DNA from: Clostridiaceae bacterium
GTDB taxonomy: Bacteria; Bacillota; Clostridia; Oscillospirales; Acutalibacteraceae
Assembly: GCA_030530095.1 (NCBI GenBank)
Contig: JAUMVO010000016.1
Coordinates: forward strand, 1 to 36,708
Direction of reading: 5' to 3'
Length of the DNA stretch: 36,708 bases
The translations under genes and the position numbers were made by a program. The notes below the pieces were generated by a model. The model ran no database searches, had not been told where the DNA came from, and saw nothing but the letters and a program-made list of their open reading frames with translations. Below are positions 7,556-16,235 of the stretch, piece by piece; within the stretch, counting starts at the first letter, position 1, and each line of letters begins with the position of its first letter.

Positions 7556-7587
7556 TTGTTCGGTTCGTGAAAGGGGAGAGGTAAGCC

Positions 7588-9009
7588 ATGGAAGGATATT
7601 TCGGTAAAATAGGTTCTTCGTTTTTGTCAATGTGGCATTCCCGCGAGGGTATAAATCTTAAAAGTATCCGTTTGTCAAGGATGTGCTATATGCTGGCATA
7701 TACTTTTGAGCTGATACTGTTTTTGGTTCGTGGTCACTTTATGCCCGTGGGCGCGGACGTATGCGGCGTTTCGGGAGGCACGATAATCGTCGCCGTACAC
7801 GGTATTACCTCGGTTGTTGTAATGCTGCTGTGGTCAAAGCGCTTCAAGCCGCTTGTATGGGCTTCGGTGTCGGTGATGGTGCTCGGCTTCGTGCCGTACA
7901 TACTGTTGCCCGAGTCTGACTTAAGGCTTGTGTTCGCAATAGTTGCCTACGCAGGACTCGGCGGTGCGGTTACCTCGGCAAGGTGCGGCTTCGCCTTCGC
8001 CGTCAATAATGCAGAGCGTCTTGTCGGAATGGTAATAATGTTCTTCTCATGTGCGGTTGTGCGCTATATCGATGCCGACACCGCCAATCCCGTTTTCTGG
8101 GCGCAAGTGCTGCCGATGCTGCTTGTAATTGCGCTTAGCATTTGCCTTATCATGTTCAGGGAAAAGGACCTTGAGGTCAGGGAATCCTCGGACAAAGCTG
8201 ACGCCGGGGCTATGTACTGGGCGCTGGCATACTTTATGATGTACTTCACCGTTGACGGTTATATGTGGGGAATACTTGACTCGGACAACCGTGCCGAATA
8301 TAAATTCCTTCTGGCAGGTCTTTTTATAGCGGGTGCGGTGCTTGTGCTTATGATGACTGTGCTTAAGCTCAACGTGTGGCACGTCTGGAATTTCTTTTTT
8401 GCCGTCACCGTTGCGATGGCGCTGTTCACGGTCTTTGCCGACAGAATCGGCTCGCGCAAGCCTCAGTATTTCTTTTCGGGACTTGCCGACATCGGCTGGC
8501 CGCTCAGTATTTATATGCTTGCCTGCGTTCAGCGGCGCTTTGCAAGCTATAAGCTGCTGAAAAAATGCACGCTTATTTTTGCGATTGCTTCGCCGATACT
8601 TTACTTCTCCGACGAATTTTTTGAGGATTTTTATCCCGAGCTGTCGCCGATAGCGATGCTTGTCACCGTAATGGTGTTTACGGTGCTTGCGCTGATGCTG
8701 TCGCCGATAAGCTATAAGCAGCTGTTTTCGCTTAAATGGATAACTCAGCTGAACGCAAACGATATGGAGCTTATCAGGGAAAAGGTTGACGAGCGGGACA
8801 AATTCGGAGAATACGCTCTCACCCCGAGACAGAAGGAAATTGCAACGCTTCTGCTCGCCGCAAAAACACGCCGTCAGATAGCGGGCGAGCTCGGAGTTTC
8901 CGAATCAACTGTCAAAAACCACACCTCGGAGCTTTATAAAAAGCTCGGAATTAACAGCAGAGTCGAGCTGTTTAAAATTTTCGGCGTTGATGAAAACGCA
9001 GACGAATGA
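7588..9009 (+). CDS. Membrane-anchored LuxR-type transcriptional regulator
   Basis: The 473-residue protein begins with a soluble stub and then about 11-12 hydrophobic segments (roughly residues 30-390), resembling a transporter-like sensor. It ends in a LuxR-type helix-turn-helix: YALTPRQKEIATLLLAAKTRRQIAGELGVSESTVKNH and a following KLGINSR segment (about residues 410-470). It is likely a membrane-bound transcription factor that senses an unknown signal through its membrane domain. ATG at 7588 is preceded by GGGGAGAGG. It lies upstream of a giant secreted protein gene, from which it is separated by a terminator. Its own promoter carries an inverted repeat, so autoregulation is plausible. 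The signal and targets are unknown. Confidence 0.85.
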   Translation: MEGYFGKIGSSFLSMWHSREGINLKSIRLSRMCYMLAYTFELILFLVRGHFMPVGADVCGVSGGTIIVAVHGITSVVVMLLWSKRFKPLVWASVSVMVLGFVPYILLPESDLRLVFAIVAYAGLGGAVTSARCGFAFAVNNAERLVGMVIMFFSCAVVRYIDADTANPVFWAQVLPMLLVIALSICLIMFREKDLEVRESSDKADAGAMYWALAYFMMYFTVDGYMWGILDSDNRAEYKFLLAGLFIAGAVLVLMMTVLKLNVWHVWNFFFAVTVAMALFTVFADRIGSRKPQYFFSGLADIGWPLSIYMLACVQRRFASYKLLKKCTLIFAIASPILYFSDEFFEDFYPELSPIAMLVTVMVFTVLALMLSPISYKQLFSLKWITQLNANDMELIREKVDERDKFGEYALTPRQKEIATLLLAAKTRRQIAGELGVSESTVKNHTSELYKKLGINSRVELFKIFGVDENADE

Positions 9010-9028
9010 AAGATTGATTTAAAATATT

Positions 9029-9053
9029 CCCCCGATTAAAATCGGGGGTTTTT
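9029..9053 (+). terminator. Terminator after the LuxR-type regulator gene
   Basis: CCCCCGAT and ATCGGGGG with a TAAA loop, followed by TTTTT, 20 bases past the stop. Confidence 0.93.
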
Positions 9054-9089
9054 GCTGTGTTTTTGCGAAAAAAACGGCAAACCTACCCA

Positions 9090-9147
9090 AATGTCCTAAT
9101 TGATATAGGACATTCTTTTTTATATGATTAAGGTGTAATATTATAAT
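9090..9147 (+). promoter_or_regulatory. Inverted GGACATT operator and promoter region of the first dockerin protein gene
   Basis: AATGTCCTA (9090-9098) and TAGGACATT (9106-9114) form a perfect 9-bp dyad with a 7-base spacer. The half-site GGACATT, and on the minus strand the 9-mer GGACATTTG (9088-9096), match the direct-repeat operators found before bases 16236 and 16923. Candidate -10 boxes are TATATG (9121-9126), 8 bases after the second AGGACA, and TATAAT (9142-9147). No good -35 box is seen, which fits activator dependence. Confidence 0.55.
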
Positions 9148-9170
9148 TCACTTTGATATGAGGTGGGCTT

Positions 9171-12100
9171 ATGAGAAAAACAGCATTGACAAAACTTATA
9201 TCTGTTACGGTGAGCGTGTTGCTGATACTGCTATCATTTCCGTTTTCGGCGTATGCGCTTGACGAAATCAGCTACATTGACGAAAACGGCGAAACGCAGA
9301 CTGTTACGAGCTATGCGGTTGTTGACCTTATGGAAAACAGCGGCGACATTTCGTTAATAAACGGCTGGAACGTCGTTACACACGACGTGACGGTCAGCGG
9401 AACGGTATATTATAACGGTTCGCCAAAAATCCTTCTCTGTGACGGCGCTACTCTCACGGTTGAGGGCAGGATGGTTCCGGGCGGCGTTGCGCTGACGGTT
9501 TACGGTCAGTCGGGCGGCACGGGTACTCTCGACGTCAACAGCTCGCTTGCGTCGGGCAGCGGCATCTCCGCTTCGCCCATAACTATTAACGGCGGTACTG
9601 TTATCTCAAGAGGCGGCGGCACAGGCGCAGGCATAAGCGGAACAGTTGTTATAAACGGCGGTACGGTTACGGCAACGGGCGGCGCTTCGGGCGGCGCAGG
9701 TATAGGCGGCACGGGCGGCTCGGGAGGTATGAACTACGGCACAACTGCCGACGTTACCATCAACGGCGGTACGGTTACGGCGACGGGCGGCAGATGGAAT
9801 CCCGGTATCGGCAACGGTTACGGATGCTCGTATATGAGCGGCTCGGTTATAATCAACGGCGGTACGGTTTCGGCAACCGGCGGCGTTTATGCTGCGGGTA
9901 TCGGTACGGGACAGTACGGCAGAGGTATGAATATTACCATTAACGGCGGTACGGTTAACGCTCAGAGCGGCACACTCGGCGACGGCATAGGCAACGGTCA
10001 GGCTCAGGCGGGTCAGTACTATGACGACAAGCTTGGCACAGTTATTATCAACGGCGGTAATGTGAGAGCAACGGGCGGTCAGTACGGCATCAGCGGTACA
10101 ACGGTTACACTCAGCTGGACCGAGCTTACCGATACGATTTATGCGGGCAGTTATTACTGTCCGAATACGATTGAGATTCAGAAGGATTTCGTAAAGCAGA
10201 ATACGCATATACTCGTAACGCCGGACAATCTCGGCAGGTATTCTACAATCTGCGCTTATGACGGTCCGTACGTCTACGTTTCATTTGCGGACTATGACGG
10301 CTCGGCGCTGAATATTGACAGTCAGAAGCTTGCGACGGGCGGCATTGCAACTCAGCCGGTCAACCCCGTAAGAAGCGGACTTACCTTTAAGGGCTGGTAT
10401 CTCGACGGCACGTTGTTCGATTTCACCTCATCCGTTGAAAACGATATTAAGCTTATTGCTCACTGGACGTCGGATACTCCGATTTCATACATTGACGAAA
10501 ACGGCGATACACAGACCACCAATGACTATATGCCGCTTCCTTCTGCGGCTGACGCACTCACGCTGACGGGCGGTATGTATGCCGTAACGGGTAATAGCAC
10601 GGTTTCACAGAGAATTGTTATAAACGGCAGCGTCGGCATTATACTTGCGGACGGCTTCACCCTGACAGCTCCCAAGGGCATTAACGTTGAGGAAGGCAAC
10701 GCCGTGACGTTTTACGGTCAGAGCGCAGGCACGGGAACTCTTGTGTCGACAAATGTTGACAAGGGCAGGGCGGCAATCGGCTCCGACGCTCATTCAGATT
10801 CGGAGAGAAAGCAGGCTGGCGCAATCACCGTAAACGGCGGTACGTTCAACGTCAGAGGTGGCGATAACGTTCAGGGAATTACCGGCGGCGGCGCAGGTAT
10901 CGGCGGCGGTCAGCAGACAGGCCCGGGTAACATTACAATAAACGGCGGTACAATTACCGCAAGAGGCGGTACGGATGCGGCAGGTATAGGCGCGTCTGCC
11001 TGGGGCAAAGACGGAACGATAACGATAAACGGCGGTACGGTCAACGCATACGGTACAAAATCCGGCTCGGGTATCGGCGGCAGTATAAACTCGTCCTTAA
11101 CTTACATTTACATAAACGGCGGTAACGTTACCGCAACAGGCGGCAGTTCGCCTTATGCAAGCGGCATCGGTGCATATTCAACCGAACATTTCACGCATAT
11201 TTATCTGAGCTGGGCGACGTTCGGCTCAGACAGTATCAGCGCAAACAAATATATCGGATATCTGCATTTTACAAAGGACTTCAATCTTGAAGGTACCGAT
11301 ACAAAGGCAACAACCGACAACATAAACGGTCAGACCATAGTTCCGAGAATCGGCTATAACGTTTCGTTTGTTGATTCGGACTCAGTCACCCCGATTTACG
11401 ACACGCTTGACGTTTCGCAGGGCTCTGCGGTTGCAAAGCCTGAGGATCCGTCAAAATCCCGCTGCGCCTTCACAGGCTGGAAGTTAAACGGCGTTGATTA
11501 CGATTTTACGACGCCGGTAACACAGGACATCACTCTTGTTGCAAGCTGGATTGACTACGGTCCTCTTGATTATACTGACGAAAACGGCTCTGTTCAGACC
11601 TGCACCGATTACACGGTTATCACGGCGAATACCGATACCGTCCTTGAAAGCGGCTGGTATGCGGTACCTGATGACGTTACCGTTTCCGAAAGACTGACGG
11701 TAAGCGGCACGGTTAATCTTATACTTTGCGACTCCGTCGAGCTTGATGCGGTCAAGGGAATAACCGTTCCCGAAGGCGCAACGCTGAATATTTATGCCGA
11801 AACGAGTACAGGCGCTCTTACGGTTTCAGCTCCTGACGATAATGATGCGGGTATAGGAGGACAGAGCGGCGCTTCGGCAGGTAATATCAATATCAACGGC
11901 GGTATCATAGAGGTATATTCCGGTGTAAATGCCTCGGCAATCGGCGGCGGCGAAAGCGGTTCAATCACCTTTAACGGAGGTATCATTACCGCTAACGGCA
12001 ACGTCGGCGCAGATGCAAACGCGTCAGACGGCAGCGGTTACAGTATAACGCTTAACTCAAACAGCAGCGATGCGGTTTACACCTTCGGAACACTTCTAAA

Positions 12101-13421
12101 GGGCAATATAACTCTCGAAAAGGATTTCTTCTATCAGGGGACAACCGATCTGGTTGATACAACCTATATTCCTTACGGCAGCACGATAGTTCCCGCAGGC
12201 GATTTCCTTGAATACTATGACGAATTCGGCGTAAGAAAGGCTTGCACGAATTACACCGTGCTTGAAAGCTCCGACGCAATAGTCAGAATGCAGACAAGCG
12301 GATGGTATGCGGTAACGGCAGACACCGTTATTAACGCAAGACTCTCCGCAGTCGGCACGAATCTCAAGCTCATAATCTGTGACGGCGCAACTCTCACGGT
12401 CAAGGATATCCGTCTTTCGTCTTCAAACGTTAATCTGACAATCTACGGACAGAAAGAAAACACGGGCGTTATCAACGCTCTCGGAAAGACCTCGGGCTAT
12501 GCGGGTATCGGAACCAACGGCGGTACGGTTAATATTTACGGCGCCGTAATTAACGCCGAGGGCGGTAATAATGCGGCAGGTATCGGCGGCGGTCATACAA
12601 ACGGAAACACCAATGACGGACAGCTCGGAACGCTGAATATCGCAAGAGCGACGGTTACCGCTGTCGGCGGCAACGGCGGCGCAGGTATCGGCGGCGGCAA
12701 TACGTCAATCTGCGGAACGGTTAATATTATGAGCGGTACCGTTACTGCAACGGGCGGCTCTGGAGCCGCAGGTATCGGTAACGGCTATGACTGCACGGTC
12801 TATACAAACGAGCAGTTCAATATCACAATAAGCGGCGGTACGGTTAACGCAACCGGCGGCGCGATCTATCAGGTGCAGAAACCGGCAGATGCCGTTTCGG
12901 GAGGCGCAGGTATCGGAGCAGGCGCGGCGGCGTCAAGCACTTACGGCGCAGGAACAGTCAATATCTACGGCGGCAACGTTACCGCAAACGGCGTCTATAA
13001 CTCACACGACATAGCTCTTTCAGCGGGTATCGGCAGAGGAACAAACGTCAGCACGTCGTCGTCAAGACAGATAACCGTAAACTTCAGCTGGACAAACGGA
13101 ACCGACAGCTATTACGCGTCCTCATACAGTGTGTATCAGATCAATCTTATGAGCGATTTCCTGCTTGAGAAAACACTTGAAGACGCAACCGTCTCAAATA
13201 TCGGCGGAAAAACAATGATTCCCAAGCTTAATAAGGGCGATATCAGCCGAAGCGGTATAATTGATCTTGCGGACTATGCTCTTCTTCGTGCTTATCTTGA
13301 AGATGAGCAGAACAATGCGCTTGACAACTATCAGTTTGCTCTCGCTCACATTGACAGCGACGAAGCGGTTGACGCATTCGATCTGTTCTATCTTGACAAG
13401 ATGTTGAACGGTTTGGCGTAA
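9171..13421 (+). CDS. Large secreted beta-helix repeat protein with dockerin-like C terminus
   Basis: The 1416-residue protein starts with a signal peptide (cleavage likely after AYA, residue 30). It contains four related modules, each opening with a header of the form Y-x-D-E-x-G-x-x-x-x-C/V-T-x-Y (near residues 34, 440, 800 and 1013), followed by a conserved strand block (SGWYAVT, LILCDGATLTV, LTIYGQ) and then many GG-rich turns of the type INGGTVTATGG and AGIGGG, which should build a right-handed beta-helix. InlB-type B-repeats (FKGWYLDG near 405; FTGWKLNG near 765) join modules. The end (about 1355-1416) has two calcium-loop-like segments, DISRSGIIDLAD and IDSDEAVDAFD, as in a divergent dockerin. 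I infer a surface or cellulosome-attached adhesin or glycan-binding protein. No catalytic motif is visible. ATG at 9171 follows GAGGTGGG. Confidence 0.85.
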   Translation: MRKTALTKLISVTVSVLLILLSFPFSAYALDEISYIDENGETQTVTSYAVVDLMENSGDISLINGWNVVTHDVTVSGTVYYNGSPKILLCDGATLTVEGRMVPGGVALTVYGQSGGTGTLDVNSSLASGSGISASPITINGGTVISRGGGTGAGISGTVVINGGTVTATGGASGGAGIGGTGGSGGMNYGTTADVTINGGTVTATGGRWNPGIGNGYGCSYMSGSVIINGGTVSATGGVYAAGIGTGQYGRGMNITINGGTVNAQSGTLGDGIGNGQAQAGQYYDDKLGTVIINGGNVRATGGQYGISGTTVTLSWTELTDTIYAGSYYCPNTIEIQKDFVKQNTHILVTPDNLGRYSTICAYDGPYVYVSFADYDGSALNIDSQKLATGGIATQPVNPVRSGLTFKGWYLDGTLFDFTSSVENDIKLIAHWTSDTPISYIDENGDTQTTNDYMPLPSAADALTLTGGMYAVTGNSTVSQRIVINGSVGIILADGFTLTAPKGINVEEGNAVTFYGQSAGTGTLVSTNVDKGRAAIGSDAHSDSERKQAGAITVNGGTFNVRGGDNVQGITGGGAGIGGGQQTGPGNITINGGTITARGGTDAAGIGASAWGKDGTITINGGTVNAYGTKSGSGIGGSINSSLTYIYINGGNVTATGGSSPYASGIGAYSTEHFTHIYLSWATFGSDSISANKYIGYLHFTKDFNLEGTDTKATTDNINGQTIVPRIGYNVSFVDSDSVTPIYDTLDVSQGSAVAKPEDPSKSRCAFTGWKLNGVDYDFTTPVTQDITLVASWIDYGPLDYTDENGSVQTCTDYTVITANTDTVLESGWYAVPDDVTVSERLTVSGTVNLILCDSVELDAVKGITVPEGATLNIYAETSTGALTVSAPDDNDAGIGGQSGASAGNININGGIIEVYSGVNASAIGGGESGSITFNGGIITANGNVGADANASDGSGYSITLNSNSSDAVYTFGTLLKGNITLEKDFFYQGTTDLVDTTYIPYGSTIVPAGDFLEYYDEFGVRKACTNYTVLESSDAIVRMQTSGWYAVTADTVINARLSAVGTNLKLIICDGATLTVKDIRLSSSNVNLTIYGQKENTGVINALGKTSGYAGIGTNGGTVNIYGAVINAEGGNNAAGIGGGHTNGNTNDGQLGTLNIARATVTAVGGNGGAGIGGGNTSICGTVNIMSGTVTATGGSGAAGIGNGYDCTVYTNEQFNITISGGTVNATGGAIYQVQKPADAVSGGAGIGAGAAASSTYGAGTVNIYGGNVTANGVYNSHDIALSAGIGRGTNVSTSSSRQITVNFSWTNGTDSYYASSYSVYQINLMSDFLLEKTLEDATVSNIGGKTMIPKLNKGDISRSGIIDLADYALLRAYLEDEQNNALDNYQFALAHIDSDEAVDAFDLFYLDKMLNGLA
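9585..10075 (+). repeat. Degenerate coding repeat (AACGGCGGTACGGTT-type)
   Basis: A 15- to 16-base unit reading roughly AACGGCGGTACGGTTA recurs at irregular 65-110-base spacing, for example near 9590, 9655, 9764, 9858 and 9952, encoding the NGGTV turns of the beta-helix. Further copies occur near 10835, 11033, 12519 and 12835. Repeats this similar can expand or shrink by recombination. Confidence 0.7.
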
Positions 13422-13451
13422 TTACCGCAAAGACAAAACAGAATAAACAAA

Positions 13452-13480
13452 AAATCACCCCGATTCGGGGTGATTTCTTT
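13452..13480 (+). terminator. Terminator after the first dockerin protein gene
   Basis: AAATCACCCCG and CGGGGTGATTT with an ATT loop, followed by CTTT, 30 bases past the stop. Confidence 0.88.
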
Positions 13481-13496
13481 ATATGTATTCTCTCAA

Positions 13497-13525
13497 TAGA
13501 CAATTTAAGTTTTATGTGATAAAAT
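13497..13525 (+). promoter_or_regulatory. Promoter of the flavin reductase-kinase-regulator operon
   Basis: TAGACA (13497-13502) and TAAAAT (13520-13525) are 17 bases apart, 38 bases before the first ATG. Confidence 0.5.
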
Positions 13526-13562
13526 AAAATATAATGTAATTTATCGTGAGGTAATTGACGGT

Positions 13563-14126
13563 ATGATTCTGTATATCAACTGCTGCGTGCGCGAAAATTC
13601 CCGTACCGACAGACTCGCGAGGGCGGTGCTCAAAAAACTCGGCGGGGAGTACGAAGAACTTTATCTTCCCGATGAAAACCTTCAGCCGCTTTCACGGGAG
13701 CTTCTTAAAAGACGGACTGAGCTTATTGAAAACGGTGATTATTCGGACGCAATGTTCCGCTATGCAAAGCAGTTTGCGGCGGCTGATAAAATAGTCGTTT
13801 CCGCACCGTTCTGGGATTTTTCGTTTCCGTCGGTTCTGAAGGTCTATATTGAGAACATCTATGCCGTGGGAATTGTATCCCGTTACACGCCCGAAGGTCA
13901 GCCTTACGGACTTTGCAGGGCGGATGAGCTTATTTACGTTACGACTGCGGGCGGTCCTTACGTGCCCGATTACAGCTTCTGCTATATCAAGGAACTGTGC
14001 GAAACCTGCTTCGGGATTGCGAAGGTTACTCTTGTCAAGGCTGAAATGCTTGACGTCGACGGCTTTGACGCCGAAAGGATTATTGAGGATAAAATTAACG
14101 AAATAAACAGGGGAACAGCGTTATGA
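13563..14126 (+). CDS. Flavodoxin-fold NAD(P)H dehydrogenase / azoreductase-like protein
   Basis: The 187-residue cytosolic protein fits the flavodoxin-2 family of FMN-dependent NAD(P)H:quinone reductases and azoreductases. It has an N-terminal strand plus phosphate-binding loop (ILYINCCVRENSRTDRLAR), the flavin-contact motif VVSAPFWDFSFPSVLKVYI (about residues 78-96) and a TTAGGPY loop (about 137-143). The natural substrate is unknown; an electron carrier such as a quinone or flavin is likely. ATG at 13563 follows GAGGT. Its stop overlaps the start of the histidine kinase gene (ATGA at 14123), so an enzyme and a two-component system are translationally coupled. That is unusual, and suggests that the redox activity relates to the signal or output. 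Confidence 0.82.
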   Translation: MILYINCCVRENSRTDRLARAVLKKLGGEYEELYLPDENLQPLSRELLKRRTELIENGDYSDAMFRYAKQFAAADKIVVSAPFWDFSFPSVLKVYIENIYAVGIVSRYTPEGQPYGLCRADELIYVTTAGGPYVPDYSFCYIKELCETCFGIAKVTLVKAEMLDVDGFDAERIIEDKINEINRGTAL

Positions 14127-15382
14127 CGGAATATATTATCTTAATGCCGCTATTTATCCAGATTATAGGTTTGATTTACGGCGTAATGACCGACAAATAT
14201 CTGCGCCGCTCGCAGAGATTTCTTATGATGAACGTCATTACGCTCATAATCCTTCTTATCGGACAGAACTGTGCGGAATACGTGCTTAAAACCACTGTAT
14301 CAATGCCGTATTTAAGAACACTTGTCAGTATTTTCGGCTATATTCTCCGTCCGACGATACTCGTGCTTTTCGCCAAGATAGTCGTGCCTAACCGGAAGCA
14401 TTATCTGGCGTGGGGTATGCTGGCGGCGCACTCTCTGGCTTACCTTACCGCGACCTTTTCACACTGGGTTTTCTATATTGACGAGAATAACCGTTTCCAC
14501 AGAGGCTCCATCGGCTACACGGCGTATTTTATGAGCTCACTGTTGCTGATTTATCTGGTCGTTGTAACAATTTATGAATACCGTCACCGTAAATCCTCGC
14601 TCGTGGTAGTGCTGTTAAACGCCGGCTTTATCGTGATTTCCGCTCTTCTGGAGCTGACTCCCGCTTATTACGATTACCCCGTCAGCTACCTTACTATTGC
14701 CGTAGTCAGCTGCTCGCTGTTTTACTATATCTGGCTGCATCTCGAGTTCGTCCGTGACCATGAGGACGCGCTTATGTCCGAGCAGCGCATAAAAATAATG
14801 ATGAGCCAGATTCAGCCGCATTTCCTGTACAACACGCTTTCGACTATTCAGTCGCTTTGTATAACCGACCCGAAAATGGCTTTCAGCACAACGGAAAAAT
14901 TCGGCACGTATTTAAGGCACAACATTGATTTCCTTGAGCAGCCCGAGCTCATTCCGCTCGAAAAAGAGCTTGAGCACACCCGCATTTACGCGGATATTGA
15001 AATGATACGTTTCCCGAAAATCAGCGTTGAATACGACGTTCAGGCGGATAACTTCAAGCTGCCTCCGCTGACAATTCAGCCGCTCGTCGAGAACGCCATT
15101 CGTCACGGCGTCCGCGGTATGGACGACGGTAAAGTCACCGTTACCACTAAGGAAGAAAACGGTTATTATAAAGTCATTGTCAAGGATAACGGCACAGGCT
15201 TTGATCCCGATACGCTCGGCGAGCAGGAGGGCACGCACATAGGCGTTGCCAACGTCCGCCAGCGAATTGAGGATATGTGCACGGGTACGCTTGAAATTGA
15301 CAGCGAAGAAGGAAAAGGAACGGAAATTACAATCAGCATTCCGAAAACGAGAAGGAGAAAATATGAAAATTATCTGCGTTGA
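14123..15382 (+). CDS. LytS/AgrC-type membrane sensor histidine kinase
   Basis: The 419-residue kinase has six to seven hydrophobic segments in the first 205 residues, with little extracellular loop, as in receptors for peptides or membrane-soluble cues. The cytoplasmic part starts with the His_kinase signature QIQPHFLYN (phosphorylated His233), then an HATPase domain with the N box PLVENAIRHG (Asn324), the G1 motif DNGTGF (Asp355) and a G2-like GVANVRQRIE. It should phosphorylate the response regulator encoded next to it, whose ATG lies 20 bases inside this gene. Lack of PAS or large sensor domains leaves the ligand open. Confidence 0.93.
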   Translation: MTEYIILMPLFIQIIGLIYGVMTDKYLRRSQRFLMMNVITLIILLIGQNCAEYVLKTTVSMPYLRTLVSIFGYILRPTILVLFAKIVVPNRKHYLAWGMLAAHSLAYLTATFSHWVFYIDENNRFHRGSIGYTAYFMSSLLLIYLVVVTIYEYRHRKSSLVVVLLNAGFIVISALLELTPAYYDYPVSYLTIAVVSCSLFYYIWLHLEFVRDHEDALMSEQRIKIMMSQIQPHFLYNTLSTIQSLCITDPKMAFSTTEKFGTYLRHNIDFLEQPELIPLEKELEHTRIYADIEMIRFPKISVEYDVQADNFKLPPLTIQPLVENAIRHGVRGMDDGKVTVTTKEENGYYKVIVKDNGTGFDPDTLGEQEGTHIGVANVRQRIEDMCTGTLEIDSEEGKGTEITISIPKTRRRKYENYLR

Positions 15383-16160
15383 CGACGAAGAACTCGTCCT
15401 TAATATGGTCGTGTTCCTTTGTGAACAGATGCCTGAGACTGAGTCGGTAAACGGCTTTTCCGACTCGCTGAAGGCTCTTGACTGGTTAACGGAAAACAGC
15501 GTTGATCTGGCTATTCTCGATATAGATATGCCGAAGCTTAACGGCATAGCTCTTGCACTGAGAATCAAGGAGATAAGGCCCGATACCGCCATTATTTTCC
15601 TGACCGGTTACTCTCATTATGCCGTTGAAGCCTTTAAGCTTCATGCGCAGGGCTATCTGATGAAGCCTGTCAATTATGAACAGCTCAGAAGCGAGGTCGA
15701 ATACGCTATGTCCGATAAAGCGACGTCGCAAAGTTCTCACATTTTTGCGCGTACCTTCGGTGAATTCGACTTCCTTATCGACGGCAATCCCGTACGCTTT
15801 TCGCGTTCAAAGGCAAAGGAGCTTCTGGCGTTCCTTATCGACCGCAACGGCGCAGGCGTAAAGCGAGCAACCGCCTTTGCGGCGCTGTATGAGGACGCGC
15901 CGTACGACCGTAAGATGCAGAAGCAGTTTGACGTTATAATCCGAAGCCTTAAGGACACGCTCAACGAAAACGGAATAGGCGATATACTTGATATGAAATC
16001 GGGCGAGCTTCGTCTTAATACCGATATGTTTGAGTGCGATTTGTATAAGCTTCTCAGCGGCGACGTTGATACAATCAATTCCTTCAGGGGAGAGTATATG
16101 AACTCCTACGAATGGGCGAGCATTACCGAAGCGGACCTCGCGTATAAATATCAGAAATAA
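15363..16160 (+). CDS. Response regulator with SARP-like winged-helix output domain
   Basis: Translation starts at ATG 15363 behind GAAGGAGAAA, overlapping the kinase gene by 20 nt. The 265-residue protein has a receiver domain (residues 1-118) with the acidic pair Asp7-Asp8, phosphoacceptor Asp53 (LAILDIDMP), Thr81 and Lys101 (MKPVNY). The output part (about 130-225) resembles the winged helix of SARP/OmpR-type activators (GEFDFLIDGNPVRFSRSKAKELL), followed by about 40 residues that look like the start of a BTAD domain (CDLYKLL, FRGEYMNSYEWA) but stop short. SARP regulators bind direct repeats with 11-bp pitch upstream of the -10 box; such repeats stand before the next two genes, which makes those genes the obvious targets. 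Confidence 0.9.
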   Translation: MKIICVDDEELVLNMVVFLCEQMPETESVNGFSDSLKALDWLTENSVDLAILDIDMPKLNGIALALRIKEIRPDTAIIFLTGYSHYAVEAFKLHAQGYLMKPVNYEQLRSEVEYAMSDKATSQSSHIFARTFGEFDFLIDGNPVRFSRSKAKELLAFLIDRNGAGVKRATAFAALYEDAPYDRKMQKQFDVIIRSLKDTLNENGIGDILDMKSGELRLNTDMFECDLYKLLSGDVDTINSFRGEYMNSYEWASITEADLAYKYQK

Positions 16161-16173
16161 TTATACGCGTAGA

Positions 16174-16204
16174 TGGACATTTGTTGGACATCGCTTGTTA
16201 TTAT
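16174..16204 (+). promoter_or_regulatory. SARP-type direct-repeat operator and -10 box before the DUF3592 gene
   Basis: TGGACA occurs at 16174-16179 and again at 16185-16190, exactly 11 bases apart (TGGACATTTGTTGGACA). Eight bases after the second copy stands TATTAT (16199-16204), a -10 box. No separate -35 box is present at the right distance. The same layout recurs before the gene at 16923. Confidence 0.72.
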
Positions 16205-16235
16205 ATGTCGCATATTGTATTACGGAGGAACCTGA

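Noticed and set aside
7302-7587. A riboswitch or leader RNA between the scaffold operon and the LuxR-type gene
   Set aside because: The dyads lie upstream of or within the promoter and so would not be transcribed; no known riboswitch core was seen.
9506-10208. Long reverse-strand open frames inside the first dockerin gene
   Set aside because: They are low-complexity mirrors of the GG-rich coding repeats and have no ribosome site or recognisable domain.
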